64,000 nucleotides of DNA from assembly GCF_021730395.1 (NCBI RefSeq), contig NC_069377.1, forward strand, positions 71,059,501 through 71,123,500, in the 5' to 3' direction. This document shows positions 1 to 12,900 of this stretch, piece by piece (the stretch's first letter is position 1; each line of letters begins with the position of its first letter). A program made the position numbers and the translations under genes. Under the pieces are notes generated by a model. The model saw only the letters and a program-made list of their open reading frames with translations, was not told where the DNA came from and did not search any database. This DNA is from Mercenaria mercenaria (Eukaryota > Mollusca > Bivalvia > Venerida > Veneridae).

Positions 1-752
1 CAGCCCTTTTGGAGATCATTTATGATAACTCTGATAAGAATATTTTTGATAAAACAAATGATAAGTGGGTTTTATTCCACCATTAATGAGATCATGCGAT
101 TGCCAAATCAAAGTCCTGAAAGGACTGATAGCCAGTGCTTATTGAGTGATATTTCAACCGATACACCTGAAGAACCAACATTTCATTGTGCGTAGACCGG
201 TCATGATTTGAACAATGTTGGTAGAGGTCCACTAGACAATGCTACATGCCAAATATCTAAGCTCTATGCATTGTGGTTCAAGAAACAAAGATTTTTTAAA
301 GGTTTTTCCTATACAACTCTATGTAGAAGTAAGTTTGCCCTAGGGTGGGGCCAATTTCAACCCTAACCCTAGAGCAGAGTGATTCCGAATATTTCCATGT
401 AAATATAAAGTTTATAATTATTCTAGAATCCGTTGCTGCTTGTTTTTGTTGTTTCAAACAGTAGCCCTCAATTGCTCACCCCTCACACAATACCAAAATT
501 ATAAAAAAATACATATGGGACTATTTTTTTACACGTCCAGGATATTTATGTGATGAGGTCAAATAGAAATAGAAGGAAAACTTAAACAACACGAGGTTGA
601 AACTTTGTAGTTGATTTAGAGGTATAGCCAGTAGCTAAGCACTGGCAATAAACTGATTGTCTGTTTCAAAAATGATGAGTAAGTAGTTTGCAATCAAGTA
701 AATTATTTTGAATATAGAATTCACCTTATGGAATCATATTTCAGCGGTGCAG
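1..752. other. CCDC91 upstream intron or flank
   Basis: AT-rich sequence with no recognisable exon. No acidic-phenylalanine N-terminal exon like that of the family is visible, so the start codon is assumed to lie further upstream. Confidence 0.5.
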
Positions 753-953
753 GGAACCAGCAATGTACAGCCAGATTTGTTGTGTGGACAGAACAGGTTC
801 CCGCAGCATTTAGACAACCCACTTACACTGGATGTGGCAGGAAGTGCACAAGCTAGTATTCCTCCAGTAGATGTTGGAGGACAGGATGGGGCAGTGGGTG
901 GAGCTGGACTCCTGCAGGAACCTGATCTTGGGGGTCTTCAGGACACAGATGAG
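753..953 (+). CDS. CCDC91: CCDC91 exon (first one visible), Gly/Asp/Gln-rich segment
   Basis: The reading is open and rich in Gly, Asp, Gln and Pro, as expected of the disordered N-terminal half. Two acceptors lie close together: TTTCAG ending at 744 (phase 1) and GTGCAG ending at 752 (phase 0). I chose 752 because every other junction in the gene is phase 0. The donor GAG|GTTACA at 954 is weak. This is the least certain exon. Confidence 0.6.
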
Positions 954-3900
954 GTTACAAAGACACCTAAATACTGAATGCTTCTTTATAATACGTACAA
1001 TTATTCTGGAGTTTTTAATGGTTCTCGTAAGCTAATTTAAACGTTGTGAAATCATTGTGTTAAACTAGCACACTCTGCGATAAAGCGGTCACAGTTGGCA
1101 CACTCTGTGGCGAAGTGGTCACAGTTGGTGACTTTCAGTCACTTACATGTCACTTTCTGGGTGCCAGTCCTTGGGTGAGGAACCTATGGTTTGTGGAAGT
1201 TGTCCACCCATATCTGAAATACGGTCTGGACAGTTGTAATCAGTCAGAAATAACATTTGCCATATGACCTACATTGCATTGATGTGACATGATTTCCCCA
1301 GGACCTTGTCTGTACAAAATTGACATGCATTTACCCTGCTGGCGGCAAGTGATTCTGCTTTTGTGACCAGTGAAGACCAACATCAGCCTGCACTTTCATG
1401 CAGGGTCATCTTGGTCTGCACTATTTGCTATTCAGTTGGTAAATTTTCAGTGAACACCCCTTTGAATAATAAATGGTACTGTCCAAATTGAATGAGAGAA
1501 CAGTCCATTTTAGAAATTTAGTAGGCTAAAGGTTAAGTTCTTAATTTCTTTTCTTTTTAATCCATCTCAGTTAGAAAATGGCCTTAATCATGATTACAAA
1601 TCTGAAAAATTGATTTACTAAAGTATAAAAAATCATTGCCACATATGTGAAATATGATACTATATTTGGTAACAAGTTCCTTAAGTAGCTGAATATTGGC
1701 ATGGTGCCATTTTTATTTAAGAAATGTTAATAAGATACTTAAAATCGTAAAAGGGTGTTGATCATTTGTATTCAAGAGTCTGTATTTGTAGGGGATCTCA
1801 ATTATTACACAAGACCTGTCACACGCAAAATCCAGACCTCTAGCTCAGACATTAAGGTTACACTTAGAGGTCAAAGATTTAGTCATTTTTCTTGTCGGCT
1901 CTATAACTGTTTTATACATGCAAGGATATTCAAATTACTTGGCACATTATATTCACCATAAAAAGACATGTTGCATTCTAGAGGAAAGGTCTGAAAGGTC
2001 CGTCCGCAGAGTCAAGCAATGGCTCTTTAAAATAGGCGTAATTGAGGTGCTTCAGTCTTTTAGACATGATTTCTAGCATAATGATGGTTTTTTGGCGAAA
2101 AGAAAAATATTTTTGAATAACAAATTTATTGTTGTGCTCTTTTTTGTGTAATACACTGTATATCATATCATGAACATTTCGCAGTACCTGACGAAAGTCA
2201 CCCACTGACCTATATTATAAATTTGTTTTTAGCTCGACTATTCATAGAATAGTAGAGCTATTGGACTCGCCCATGCGTCCGCGTCCGCATCCGCGTCCGC
2301 GTCGGCGTCCGCGTCCCGATTTGGTTAAGTTTTTGTATGTAAGCTGCTATCTCAGTAACCACTTGTGGGAATGGATTGAAACTTCACACACTTATTTACT
2401 GTGATAATCTGACTTACATTGCACAGGTTCCATAACTCTATTTTGCCTTTTCACAAAATTATGCCCCTTTTTCAACATAGAAATTTTTGGTTAAGTTTTT
2501 GTATGTAAGCTGGTATCTCAGTATCCACTAATGGGAAAGGATTGAAACTTCACACACTAGTTCACTGTCATGATATGACATGCAGTGCAAAGGGTCAATA
2601 ACTCAACTTTGCATTTTACAAAATTATGCCCCTTTTTCAACTTAGGAGTTTTTGGGTTAAATTCTTATATGTAAGCTGGTATCAGTACCCACTAATGGGA
2701 ATGGATTGAAACTTCATACACTTGTCCACTGTCATGAGCTGATAAGCACTATGCAGGTTCCATAACCCTATTTTACTTTTTTACTAAATTATGCCCCTTT
2801 TTCGACTTTCTTATTCATTCAAGCGACAAGGCTGTTAAATAGTCGAGCGTTGCTGTCCTCCGACAGCTCTTGTTCTTCTTTGGTGATGTCACATCTTAAT
2901 TACGTCACTGTTGGTGCATTCCATTCGCCGTCATGTACTACTGCCAGATACTAGTTAATCAGGGAACACACTGTCTCAGGCTTATTCTAAGTATATCAGG
3001 CCATTATTATTTGTATTTTTACAAGGATCCAACATCAAATTACAAAATTTAAAAGCAAAACATGTTTTGGGAAAGATCTATTTACATCTTTCATGAACAC
3101 CCAGAATAAAATTTGGTAGACAAATCGATTACGACTTTACACTGTGGTAAATGCCATATACTCATGCATATATTTACCAGCTTTTTTTATAGGTCTAATG
3201 AAGGACATGCTAAAGAACATTTCTGTTCACGAGATAAATGTATAACCTACAGCAAATTAAAATATTCCTTTTGTTTCTGCACTCTGGAACTTATAATTTA
3301 TGTTCAGATGTAAATAACTAATGATAATGCCTGTTTCCAGACGTAGCTGAGTTGGACGTAATGTAAGACTGAAATGAAATGAAAGTGATAACTATGAGTT
3401 GGACTACCCCTACCCCTACGTTAAAGGTCAAGGTCAAACTAAGAGGCCAAAACTTTATGGTCATTTCTCTTGTACACTATAACTTTTTTATGCTTGCATG
3501 AATATTTAAATATCCTGGTACAAACATTCACCAAAACATTTATGACCAATATTGTAACTTTACCCAAGTTTCATTCAGAAGTAAAAAAAAAATATATTGT
3601 TTAACATGTCAGGTCTATAACTTTTTTGTGAAGTGATGAATATTTATATAACTGGGCACATTACTAGATGATGTGTGTGTGTAATACATATACCTGGAGC
3701 TCAGAGGTAAAGGTCATGCTTAGAGGTCAATGGTTTTACTTAATTTTTCCAATGTAGCATGTAACTTCTGCATTTGTGTACAAATAGATGGATATTTAAC
3801 TTCATTATACTTGTCTTATTGTCAAAATGCCATCACTCAAAGGACTCACATTTTGGTGTCTTAACATAATGTAGCAGGGGCGTCCATGTCCTCTGGATAC

Positions 3901-6900
3901 ATTTCTAGTGTTCTTTAGAAATTGTTTTGTTTGTTCTTTTGTTTCCTTTGTTTCATTTGTATACAAGTCCATAATGAATACAGATAAAGTTTGTTTGCTA
4001 TGGTAAAATAACAAGATTCAGGGTGATGTTATAAATTTCTAAAATTTCATGAGATGTTTTTAATGTTAAGTTGTTTTGATAGGTCAAGAATCTTTTGCAG
4101 TTCTGTAGTCTATGCCTTAAAATTTCAGTTGGATCTGGACAATATCAACCTTGCAAATGATATTTTGGATGGAAGTTTCAGATCAGCTTCAACCAACCAA
4201 TCAGGAGCTGGCTTCCAGTCACATGGTGTTGAACAAATGCCTGATATAAGTGGCCTTGATCTTGCTGCTGGAATTGTTAACAATGTATCAGAACCTAGAC
4301 TTGAAGTAGAAAATACCAGCCAGCCTAGAGTAGAGAATGAAAATGTGCCTTCTCAAAGATTAGACACTGACAATATTTCTAATGCAGCACCTAGTCCAGA
4401 ACAGTCTGAAAATAGAAATGTTGAACTAGCCAATCAGGCTCCTGCGTCTGCCCAGGATGTGACCAATGAGGTTGTGAGAAATGAGTTTGCAGCTGTTAGA
4501 ATGAATGAAGTCTCAGAAAGAGATGCTTTGTTACAAAGGGCAAATGAGGAGAAAGAAGCATTGCAAAAGGTGACTTCCAGTTTATTATTGATTTTATTAT
4601 AAAAAATGCAAAACTCTTTAAAAAGTAAGTGATTGTTTGATGGACTATCAGAGTATATAATTTTGCTAGGTAACATCCAGTTAGGATATTGTTTTTATAG
4701 TAGCTTTATTTAGACAATTGTAAAGAGTCCTGACAATTATTTTTTGTTGTCGTTGATATGTGAAAAATATAAAAATTACTGTTATGTCATTAAATCAGTT
4801 CGAAATTCGCAGATCTCAATAATCATGGGAAAATATCTGAAAAACAAGCACACAGACGTGTACATTTTATTTAACCAAGTGAAAGGTAATATCTAAATTT
4901 ACAACTGTAGGAAATAGAGGATACATTTGTTGGTTTCAGTGTAAGATTAAAAATAAAATATCTTTCACAAGTGAACACCAGCTGCAATACTTTCACTAGT
5001 GGCTTAGCTACCAGTGAAAATGTAAGAATCTAAAGATACGGTGTTCATGAGTGAAAGATATTTTGATCTTATAATTATGGAAAACAAACAAAATTCTTTT
5101 TTAATTCATTACCAATTTTATAGTTTCTGACTGGTGAAAAACATATTTGATAATTTTCACTGATATAGGCCCACATGGAAGATTGGGAAACCAAATGTGT
5201 AGCCTCATTAAATAAAGTCTTTACTTACTTACTTACTTACTCTAATGCTTCGATAACTCACTGAAATCATGTTATAAGTTTCTTTCAACTTTACATTGTA
5301 GAAATTTTTTTGTATGCAAAAAACATCACTGAAAATGTGACTTTCAAATGGACTCTCATTATGAAAACTTGTGTTAGGTCTAAATTTTGCAAAGCAGTGT
5401 AGTAAAAGAATCAAGCACATAATACAATCTTTTTTATCTTCATGATTTTGTTAATGCATGTATATACTGGATTTGAAAAATCAGGGTTTAATCAAACTTT
5501 ATAGTACAGAACAAAATTGATACAAACCTGCAGAAGTACATTATCCCTACTAGATTTTTTTGATTTTGTACCAGTTCTGACTTATTTTGCCTAGTAACTG
5601 ACTCTTTCCCCACTTGAGAAGAGATTGAGGATAAGTTACTTCAGACGTAGGTCTTCTGTCAAATCATCTGAGCCCATATTCATCAGCATTTTTAAATCTT
5701 AGCTTTTAAAATGCTAAAATTTAATTTTGATCTATAACCTGTAAAAGAATCATGGATAGTTCAGAAAAATTTAAGCAGTATGAATATGCTGTAGGCAAAG
5801 TCATGGTAAATTGAACATTTATCATTCTTAAATCTAAGTTTCAAAGTTTTAATGTTGATGAATACTAGCCCTGAGAAAATATTTACCCTGCCAGAAGTAT
5901 CTTGAGGGTTATTCTTTGCTGGGTGCAAGATAATGAAATTTAGTTTGGATACCAGTCTCAAAACATCAGAATCTGATTGGCTGTTTCTGGTCACATTTAT
6001 AAAAGTGACCAATGGCAATGCAGCATTCTGTGACTGGTCTACAGTTTCAGCTTTATAACCTTGAAACCTGTACTTACTGAGCTGTTTAGGCCAGATTGCA
6101 AAATATTTTATCTCTTCAGTGTTCCAGACACTCAAAACTACTGCAGAAAGTTACATAGAGCATAAAGTATTTAACTGAATATTTACAGGAGATTGAGAAA
6201 CAGTTGTCAGAAAATTCCAGGTTGTCAGAAGATCTTGCCAGAGCTCAGCAACTGGCAGAAGCTGCCAAACAAAGTTATGATGAACTGCAGGTATATTTTG
6301 TTATGTTCTATATTTGATATGTGAAGTTCAAACATTGATAAGCTTTTTTGGTAATTCTTTGAATATATAATTTAGTTTTGGTGTCAATAGGTCTAATGTC
6401 AAGGTAATTGTAAACAGTTTCTGCTTGATAATGCTGCTACAGAATGCTTTGGCCTACACTTGTCAAACTTCATATTGCCTGTGGTCAGTAGATGACCTCA
6501 AATGATTGAGGGGTCAGTAGAACTGAAAAAAAAGGTTTATTCTCAGTTACTAGTAACAATAGAACTAAAGAGGCATTTCACCTTGTGCCATCAATCTCAG
6601 TAGGTTAATTTCCTGTGGTCAGTGTTGTATTGACTAATGGGTTACTAGGACTGAAAAAAATAAGGGCCTCCTTGGTCATGTGGTTGATGACTTGGAATCT
6701 CTTGTTAGTTACTTGTAGGACAGTTGTCAGTTACTTGCAGGGAAGTTGTTAGTTACTTGCAGAGAAGTTGTTAGTTACTTGTAGGGAAGTTGTGAGTTAC
6801 TTGTAGGGAAGTTGTTACTTACTTGTAGGGAAGTTGTGAGTTACTTGTAGGGAAGTTGTTAGTTACTTGGAGGGAAGTTGTGAGTTACTTGCAGGGAAGT

Positions 6901-9900
6901 TGTTAGTTACTTGCAGGGAAGTTGTGAGTTACTTGCAGGGAAGTTGTGAGTTACTTGCAGGGAAGTTGTGAGTTACTTGCAGGGAAGTTGTTAGTTACTT
7001 GTAGGGAAGTTGTCAGTTACTTGCAGGAAAGTTGTTAGTTACTTGTAGGGAAGTTGTCAGTTACTTGCAGGAAAGTTGTTAGTTACTTGTAGGGAAGTTG
7101 TCAGTTACTTGCAGGAAAGTTGTTAGTTACTTGTAGGGAAGTTGTCAGGTACTTGCAGGAAAGTTATTAGTTACTTGTAAGAAAGTTGTTAGTTACTTGT
7201 AGGGAAGTTGTTAGTTACTTGTAGGAAAGTTGTTAGTTACTTGTAGGAAAATTGTTAGTTACTTGCAGGAAAGTTGTCAGTTACTTGTAGTGAAGTTGTT
7301 AGTTACTTGCAGGGAAGAGGTCATTTACTTGCAGTTAAGTTATCAGTTTGTTACAGGGTTTATCGGCGCTATAATAATAGTCCGAGGACCTAAGGGTCAA
7401 TAAGTTCTATTTTTCCACGTGAAAATGGTAATACTGACACGACTAGGTCAAATTCTATCTGATTTAATACAACCGTTTAGTAAAATGTAGTACTGCAACA
7501 CATTCTGAAAACAAAGGTTAAAAAACACTCAATATATGGTCAGTCATAGTAAAAGCAAAACACAATACATAATGCACATGTTCTCGTAAGTACCGTACAT
7601 TCCCACTTAGAGCATAGCAACAAACGTGTCTAGTGGCCAAATAACCTATTTGTCCTGTAACGTATATAACACATATAGTTACACATAATACATATCACAT
7701 CATGTGACTTACTATCTATGGGATGAATGATCTGCAACTGCACAATCTCACACTTCACTCAAACCAGTGACTGTTACTTGATACTGCAAAGTTAAATGTT
7801 AGCAGTGAATAAGATAGGAGAAATAAAAATGTCATTCTGAAACTCACTTTTAATCAATCATGAAATTCACAAAACTCAAAGTGAACCTAATACAAAGATT
7901 TAACTCCTTGTACTATAAACCAACAGGACAAATACAAACCATTGGAAATACAATTCTTGACCACAGTAAAACACATCTTTACAACAATGACTAAAATGGC
8001 TGACTGACCAATTTTTTCATTGAAATCATATGTCAGGTAACTCTTGACAGGTAACAGATACAAGGTTGACAGAATTGTCTCCCTTACCAAATCTAAGTTT
8101 TCTCCCTTAGACTGATAAAAACTGACCCTGTTACGAGTTGCCAGTTACTTGCTGTGAAGACTGTCGTAAATAATTGAAATGCTTTTGAAAAGCAACCTAG
8201 AAGCAGCAAAACAAACAAATAAACAAACCTACATTTCAGATAGGTATGTTGTGATGTACATCAGGAGATCTAAGTGTAAATAATTATATCTTACTTCAAC
8301 GGGAATAAATATTCATTAATTTTGTAAGTTTTGCCAGCTCATTGGTAGTAGGAAATAGTACATCTCTCTATGTGTTCATGGTGTTAACAATATTTGACAG
8401 AAATCATGAAATGAAGTAAATTCTGCAAATTAATGTTTTTCAACAACAGACAAAAAACAATTTTACACTGTTTGAGTATTTCTTGAAATAGCATTTAAAA
8501 TTATGTATTATATAATAAATGTGCTAGGTATTTATACTTTTTGTAATGTCCCAAATACACTGGTGCACATTAATTGCATTTTGATTTTTGCTGCAATCAA
8601 CCAGCATTATTGAATACCCATTATTCTTACTTATATTTGAGCTGATAGTCCTGTTTGTAAGACAGTGTTATTTGCATTTCAGTCCAAACATGAAAAACAA
8701 CTGGAAGAGTTACGTCAAGCTGGTCATGAAACTTTAAGTATTGTTGTAGAGGAATATAAATGCCTTTTAAACTCTACAATACAACAACAACAGGAAGTCA
8801 ATGAACAACGATTGTCACAGAGACTGAAAGAAGAAACTGAAAGATTGAGGGAGATTTTAAAATCCCAAGTAGGTATTGAGAATGAGGCTACTAGGTTATA
8901 AAACCCAGCTTGTAGGTCAGTCTCGGAATGCAGCTCTGCCATTGGTCAGTTTGAAAAGTTAGGTCATTAACAGCCAATCAGATGCTGGAGTCTGAGACTC
9001 GTCTCCAAACATAAGTTATATTATCTTTGAGCATAGAGTCCAGTCTTGAAAGATTTTCTAGTCACAGAAGCAATGAAATTTATAATTATCAAGTATATCA
9101 TTCACTAACTAACATCAAATAATTGTAGCATGAAACTAGATTCTCTTGTTAATTGATGTAAAGAAATTGAAAATTTAAAAGACTTGACTAGCATAACTGA
9201 CCGAGTGCTAGTAATTATGGAATATTGTTTTAAGTGCTGCTTAGATATGCCAAATCTAATAAGAAAATATTTCTCCTAAATGGCTGTCATCTTTGAAGCC
9301 TCACAAAAGTCTTGAGGTTGAAGTTTTCATTGTTATTTTTGATAAAATTATGTTTATTCCTTGTAATATTCTTAATACTTACAAACTCTTCTGGAACTAG
9401 TAATTACAAGATACGGTTGTAATGGTAGACTGACAGTGGGATTGTTATTATGATAGGCTGATCCATGACAGACTGTTGTTAGACTGACACATGATGGACT
9501 GTTGTAATTGCAGACTGTGTCATAAAAACCTCTTTTTTAACACTTGAACATTGAATAATCTTTTTAAATGGGTGCAGAGAAAAAAGCGTTTTAAAAAGAA
9601 AATATCTTAATGTCAGTATGGAAACTTTTCCTAACGTCCAATGAAAGGCCTTTCTTGCTTTCTCTTTTATTGCCTGCAGCCCTTGTATATCTCGAGTCAC
9701 TGTAGATTAGGTCTCATCAGCCATGAACTGTGACCCTATTTGACTTCAGAATTTCTGGACTTTTTGGCTTATACTCTGGATATAGCATATAGGTAAATTA
9801 TCTTCACCTCATGGCTTCAGAAATTCTCTTTAATGACATGCTAGGTGACATGTTGGTGGTCCGTACTCTACATAGCAAAAAGCTATACTTTGCCTAAAAG

Positions 9901-12900
9901 AGCTGATGGACCTTAATAATTATAAATTAAATGTAAATGAATGACCAACCAACTGACTGACCGCTTAAGACGTCTTGAAACATGGGAATTTAACTTCTTC
10001 AAAACTTGAGTGTTTTTAATCAACTTTTGAAATTATTTACAACTGTTTCAGAAAGAAGAGTTTGATAGTTTACAAGAGGAAGAAAGGAAGAAAAATGAAG
10101 AAAAAATAGGAAAGGCTGTAGAGGAAATGAAAGTCAGACAGAAGGTAAGCTGATGTTTTAAGTCTGTTATGCAAAGGTCAAGGCTTCTTTGTGTTGTGAT
10201 AGTGCACACATTGATAAAAAAGGAAAAAAATGTAAAGCTCAGTTATACCCTGCTTTTGCAAATATTTAAGTTTTAAATTTGATAAAAGTACACTATATAG
10301 TTATAAAATTATAAGTGTGGTGTTTTATTATGTCATGACCAAAGTTTGTTTGGAAGCTATATAGGGATCACTGTCCCATTGGTTCCTTGTCCTGTCCCTT
10401 TCCTTCTCTGGAATTAATACAGATTATACTGTATTGCAAATGTTGACTACCTCCCTCCACACTTTCAGAATGAGGAAACTTACATAATATATAATTAGTC
10501 TATACTAATTTGTTTTAGCTCGATTGTGATGAAAGCTTCAAGCTTATTTGAACCACTCTCGAGTCCGTTTCCTGGAAAAACCAGTACTGGTGTCATATTA
10601 GAAGTCATGGTCGTGACCCCAGTGGGGCTCGAACCCACGACCCCTGGATTGAGCGGCCGACACCTTATCCACTAGACCACCGCTCCCCTTCACATAATAT
10701 ATAATTGCAGTTGTCAGTCCATCTGTTCGTTGGTACGCACTTCCCCAAATCTTGTACGTTATCTCTTTGTTTCTTATCTAATGAAATTGTGCAAGAAGAC
10801 AGTTTGTCTGTCAGTCTAGCCTGTCCTGACTACTTATCATAAATGGAATATTCCGTTTCAACCAAACTTTGTAGGAAGGATAAGTTCTCAGCCTGGTCGA
10901 TGTGTGTTTAACCTTGTTAAATGAATTTTGGCAAAATAATCATGACTGGTGTAATATACTTATTTTATACAACAACATACATATAACTGTCAGAAGCATG
11001 TATAGAAGCATCTAGACTAAGAATATTTGTAGAACATGCATGATTTTGAAATACATGAAGGTATTGTCCTCTCAGTTCCCTGACATGCTGTTTTGTGTTT
11101 GCAGTACAACTGTTTGAATTAATATTTCAGGAAGAGTTTGATGCTTTGCTGGCAGAGGAAAGAATAAAATGTGAGGAAAAGGTCAAGGTTGAATTACAGG
11201 TTTGTTACAATATATTTATAAGAAAGTGATGATATAATATCAGGTTGGAAAGGAGGTAGTTCCTCCGTTATGATTTGACAGGAAATATTTTGTCTGAAAA
11301 TATTGGTCCACCTCAGAATTGCTTGCAGTTGACACTTACTTGTGGAGAACTAGTCAATACTGGTAGATTTCAAGTTAAAGTCTTACATGCATTAGGTAAA
11401 GTACATTCTGCACACTGTTACAAAGGCCAAGCACTTGTGATTGAGAGATTATTATCTCTTTTTGTGAAAGACAAAATTATTGTTGGTTTTTTTTTGTGTG
11501 AAATATTAAATAACTACACAATTTTACGCAGAATTATTTTATTGCTTTATAACAATGAGAGAGTAACGGAAAGCAGCAAAAATTAAATTCAGGTATGATT
11601 TTGAAAAATAACTGTATTATTATCGTCCTTGAAGCAGAGTTTTCTAAATGCATTTATTGTTTACAGAAAGAACAGGAAGCAACAAGTAAAGAGATCGAGA
11701 AAGTTATTGAGGAGGAGCAACTGAAAGCTAAAGAAATGCTTGAAACAGAACAAGTAAGATTTTCAAAAATGCTTAAAATTGAGATGTCAGTCATTGGAGA
11801 ATTACTTATATTGCAGCCTTGAACTTTAGCCTGCTGGCAGCAAGTGATTTTGCCTTTGCGACCAGTGCAGACCAATCCTTGCAGGCTGATCATGGTCTAC
11901 ACTGTTCACTATTCAGTCAGTAAATTTTCAGTGAACACCCCTTAGAATAATAAATGGTATTGCCTAAATTGAATGATAGACCAGTCCATTTTAGAAATAT
12001 AGCAGGCTAAAGGTTAGTAACTCAAAGTAATTGAACCATTTCTAACTCAATAAGTGGAAGCTGTATTGTTAAAACTAAATCATAAGTTGAAATCAATGTT
12101 TCCTTTGAGTAAGGTAGGAGTTACTGGTTATAAGAAAATATTTTGGAAGCATAGAAAGCTACCTGGTAAAATAAAGCTATCAGTTTTAACCCTTACCCTG
12201 CTAAATTTCTATGATGAACTTGTCCATCTTTCAGTTTGGACAGTACCATTAACTGTTAAATGGGGTGCTTACCAAAAAGATTCTGACTGAATGGCGAACA
12301 GTGCAGATCTTGATCAGCCTGCACAGATGTGCAGGCTGATCAAGATCTACAGTGGTCGCAAAGGCAGAAACAGTCGTGTCCAGCATGATAAGGGTTTAAC
12401 TGTATCTGAACAAAATGCATCAAAAGAAGTTACAAATGGAGAGATATGATTACAAGAATTTATTCAAAGTGATGTGTTTTATTCAGAAACAAGTTGTTAT
12501 TTTAGAAAATGACTATATAACCCCTACATTTGTGAAATGTCTTTGACTTATAATACATAGAGAGAATTATTTACAACTAATCTTTAACTCTGTAAAGTTA
12601 CAATAGAACTAAAGACATTTTTACATATTTAGTGAGTGACATGATTTTGGAGAACACATTTATATCATGTTTATAATATGTATGTTATAAAAAAAATCAT
12701 TAGATTTTCATTGAGAAATATACACTTACTTTTTGTGTAATGATACAGCAGTCCTGAATTTGCTCAATATTTCCTATGTATATTTGTAGTTCTCTTTTAA
12801 TGTAATGTCCTGCAACTATTGATTTATTATGGCACTGTAACTGTTGAGATAATTGTTCTGCATTTTCTTGCCAAAGTGCAAATCATGAAATCTCTTATCT

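Noticed and set aside
6701-7345. CRISPR-like array
   Set aside because: Units are contiguous with no spacers, the genome is animal, and unit variation is that of a minisatellite.
10600-10690. tRNA gene on the minus strand
   Set aside because: The tRNA-like boxes belong to a SINE with a non-tRNA body and a 15-bp target duplication.
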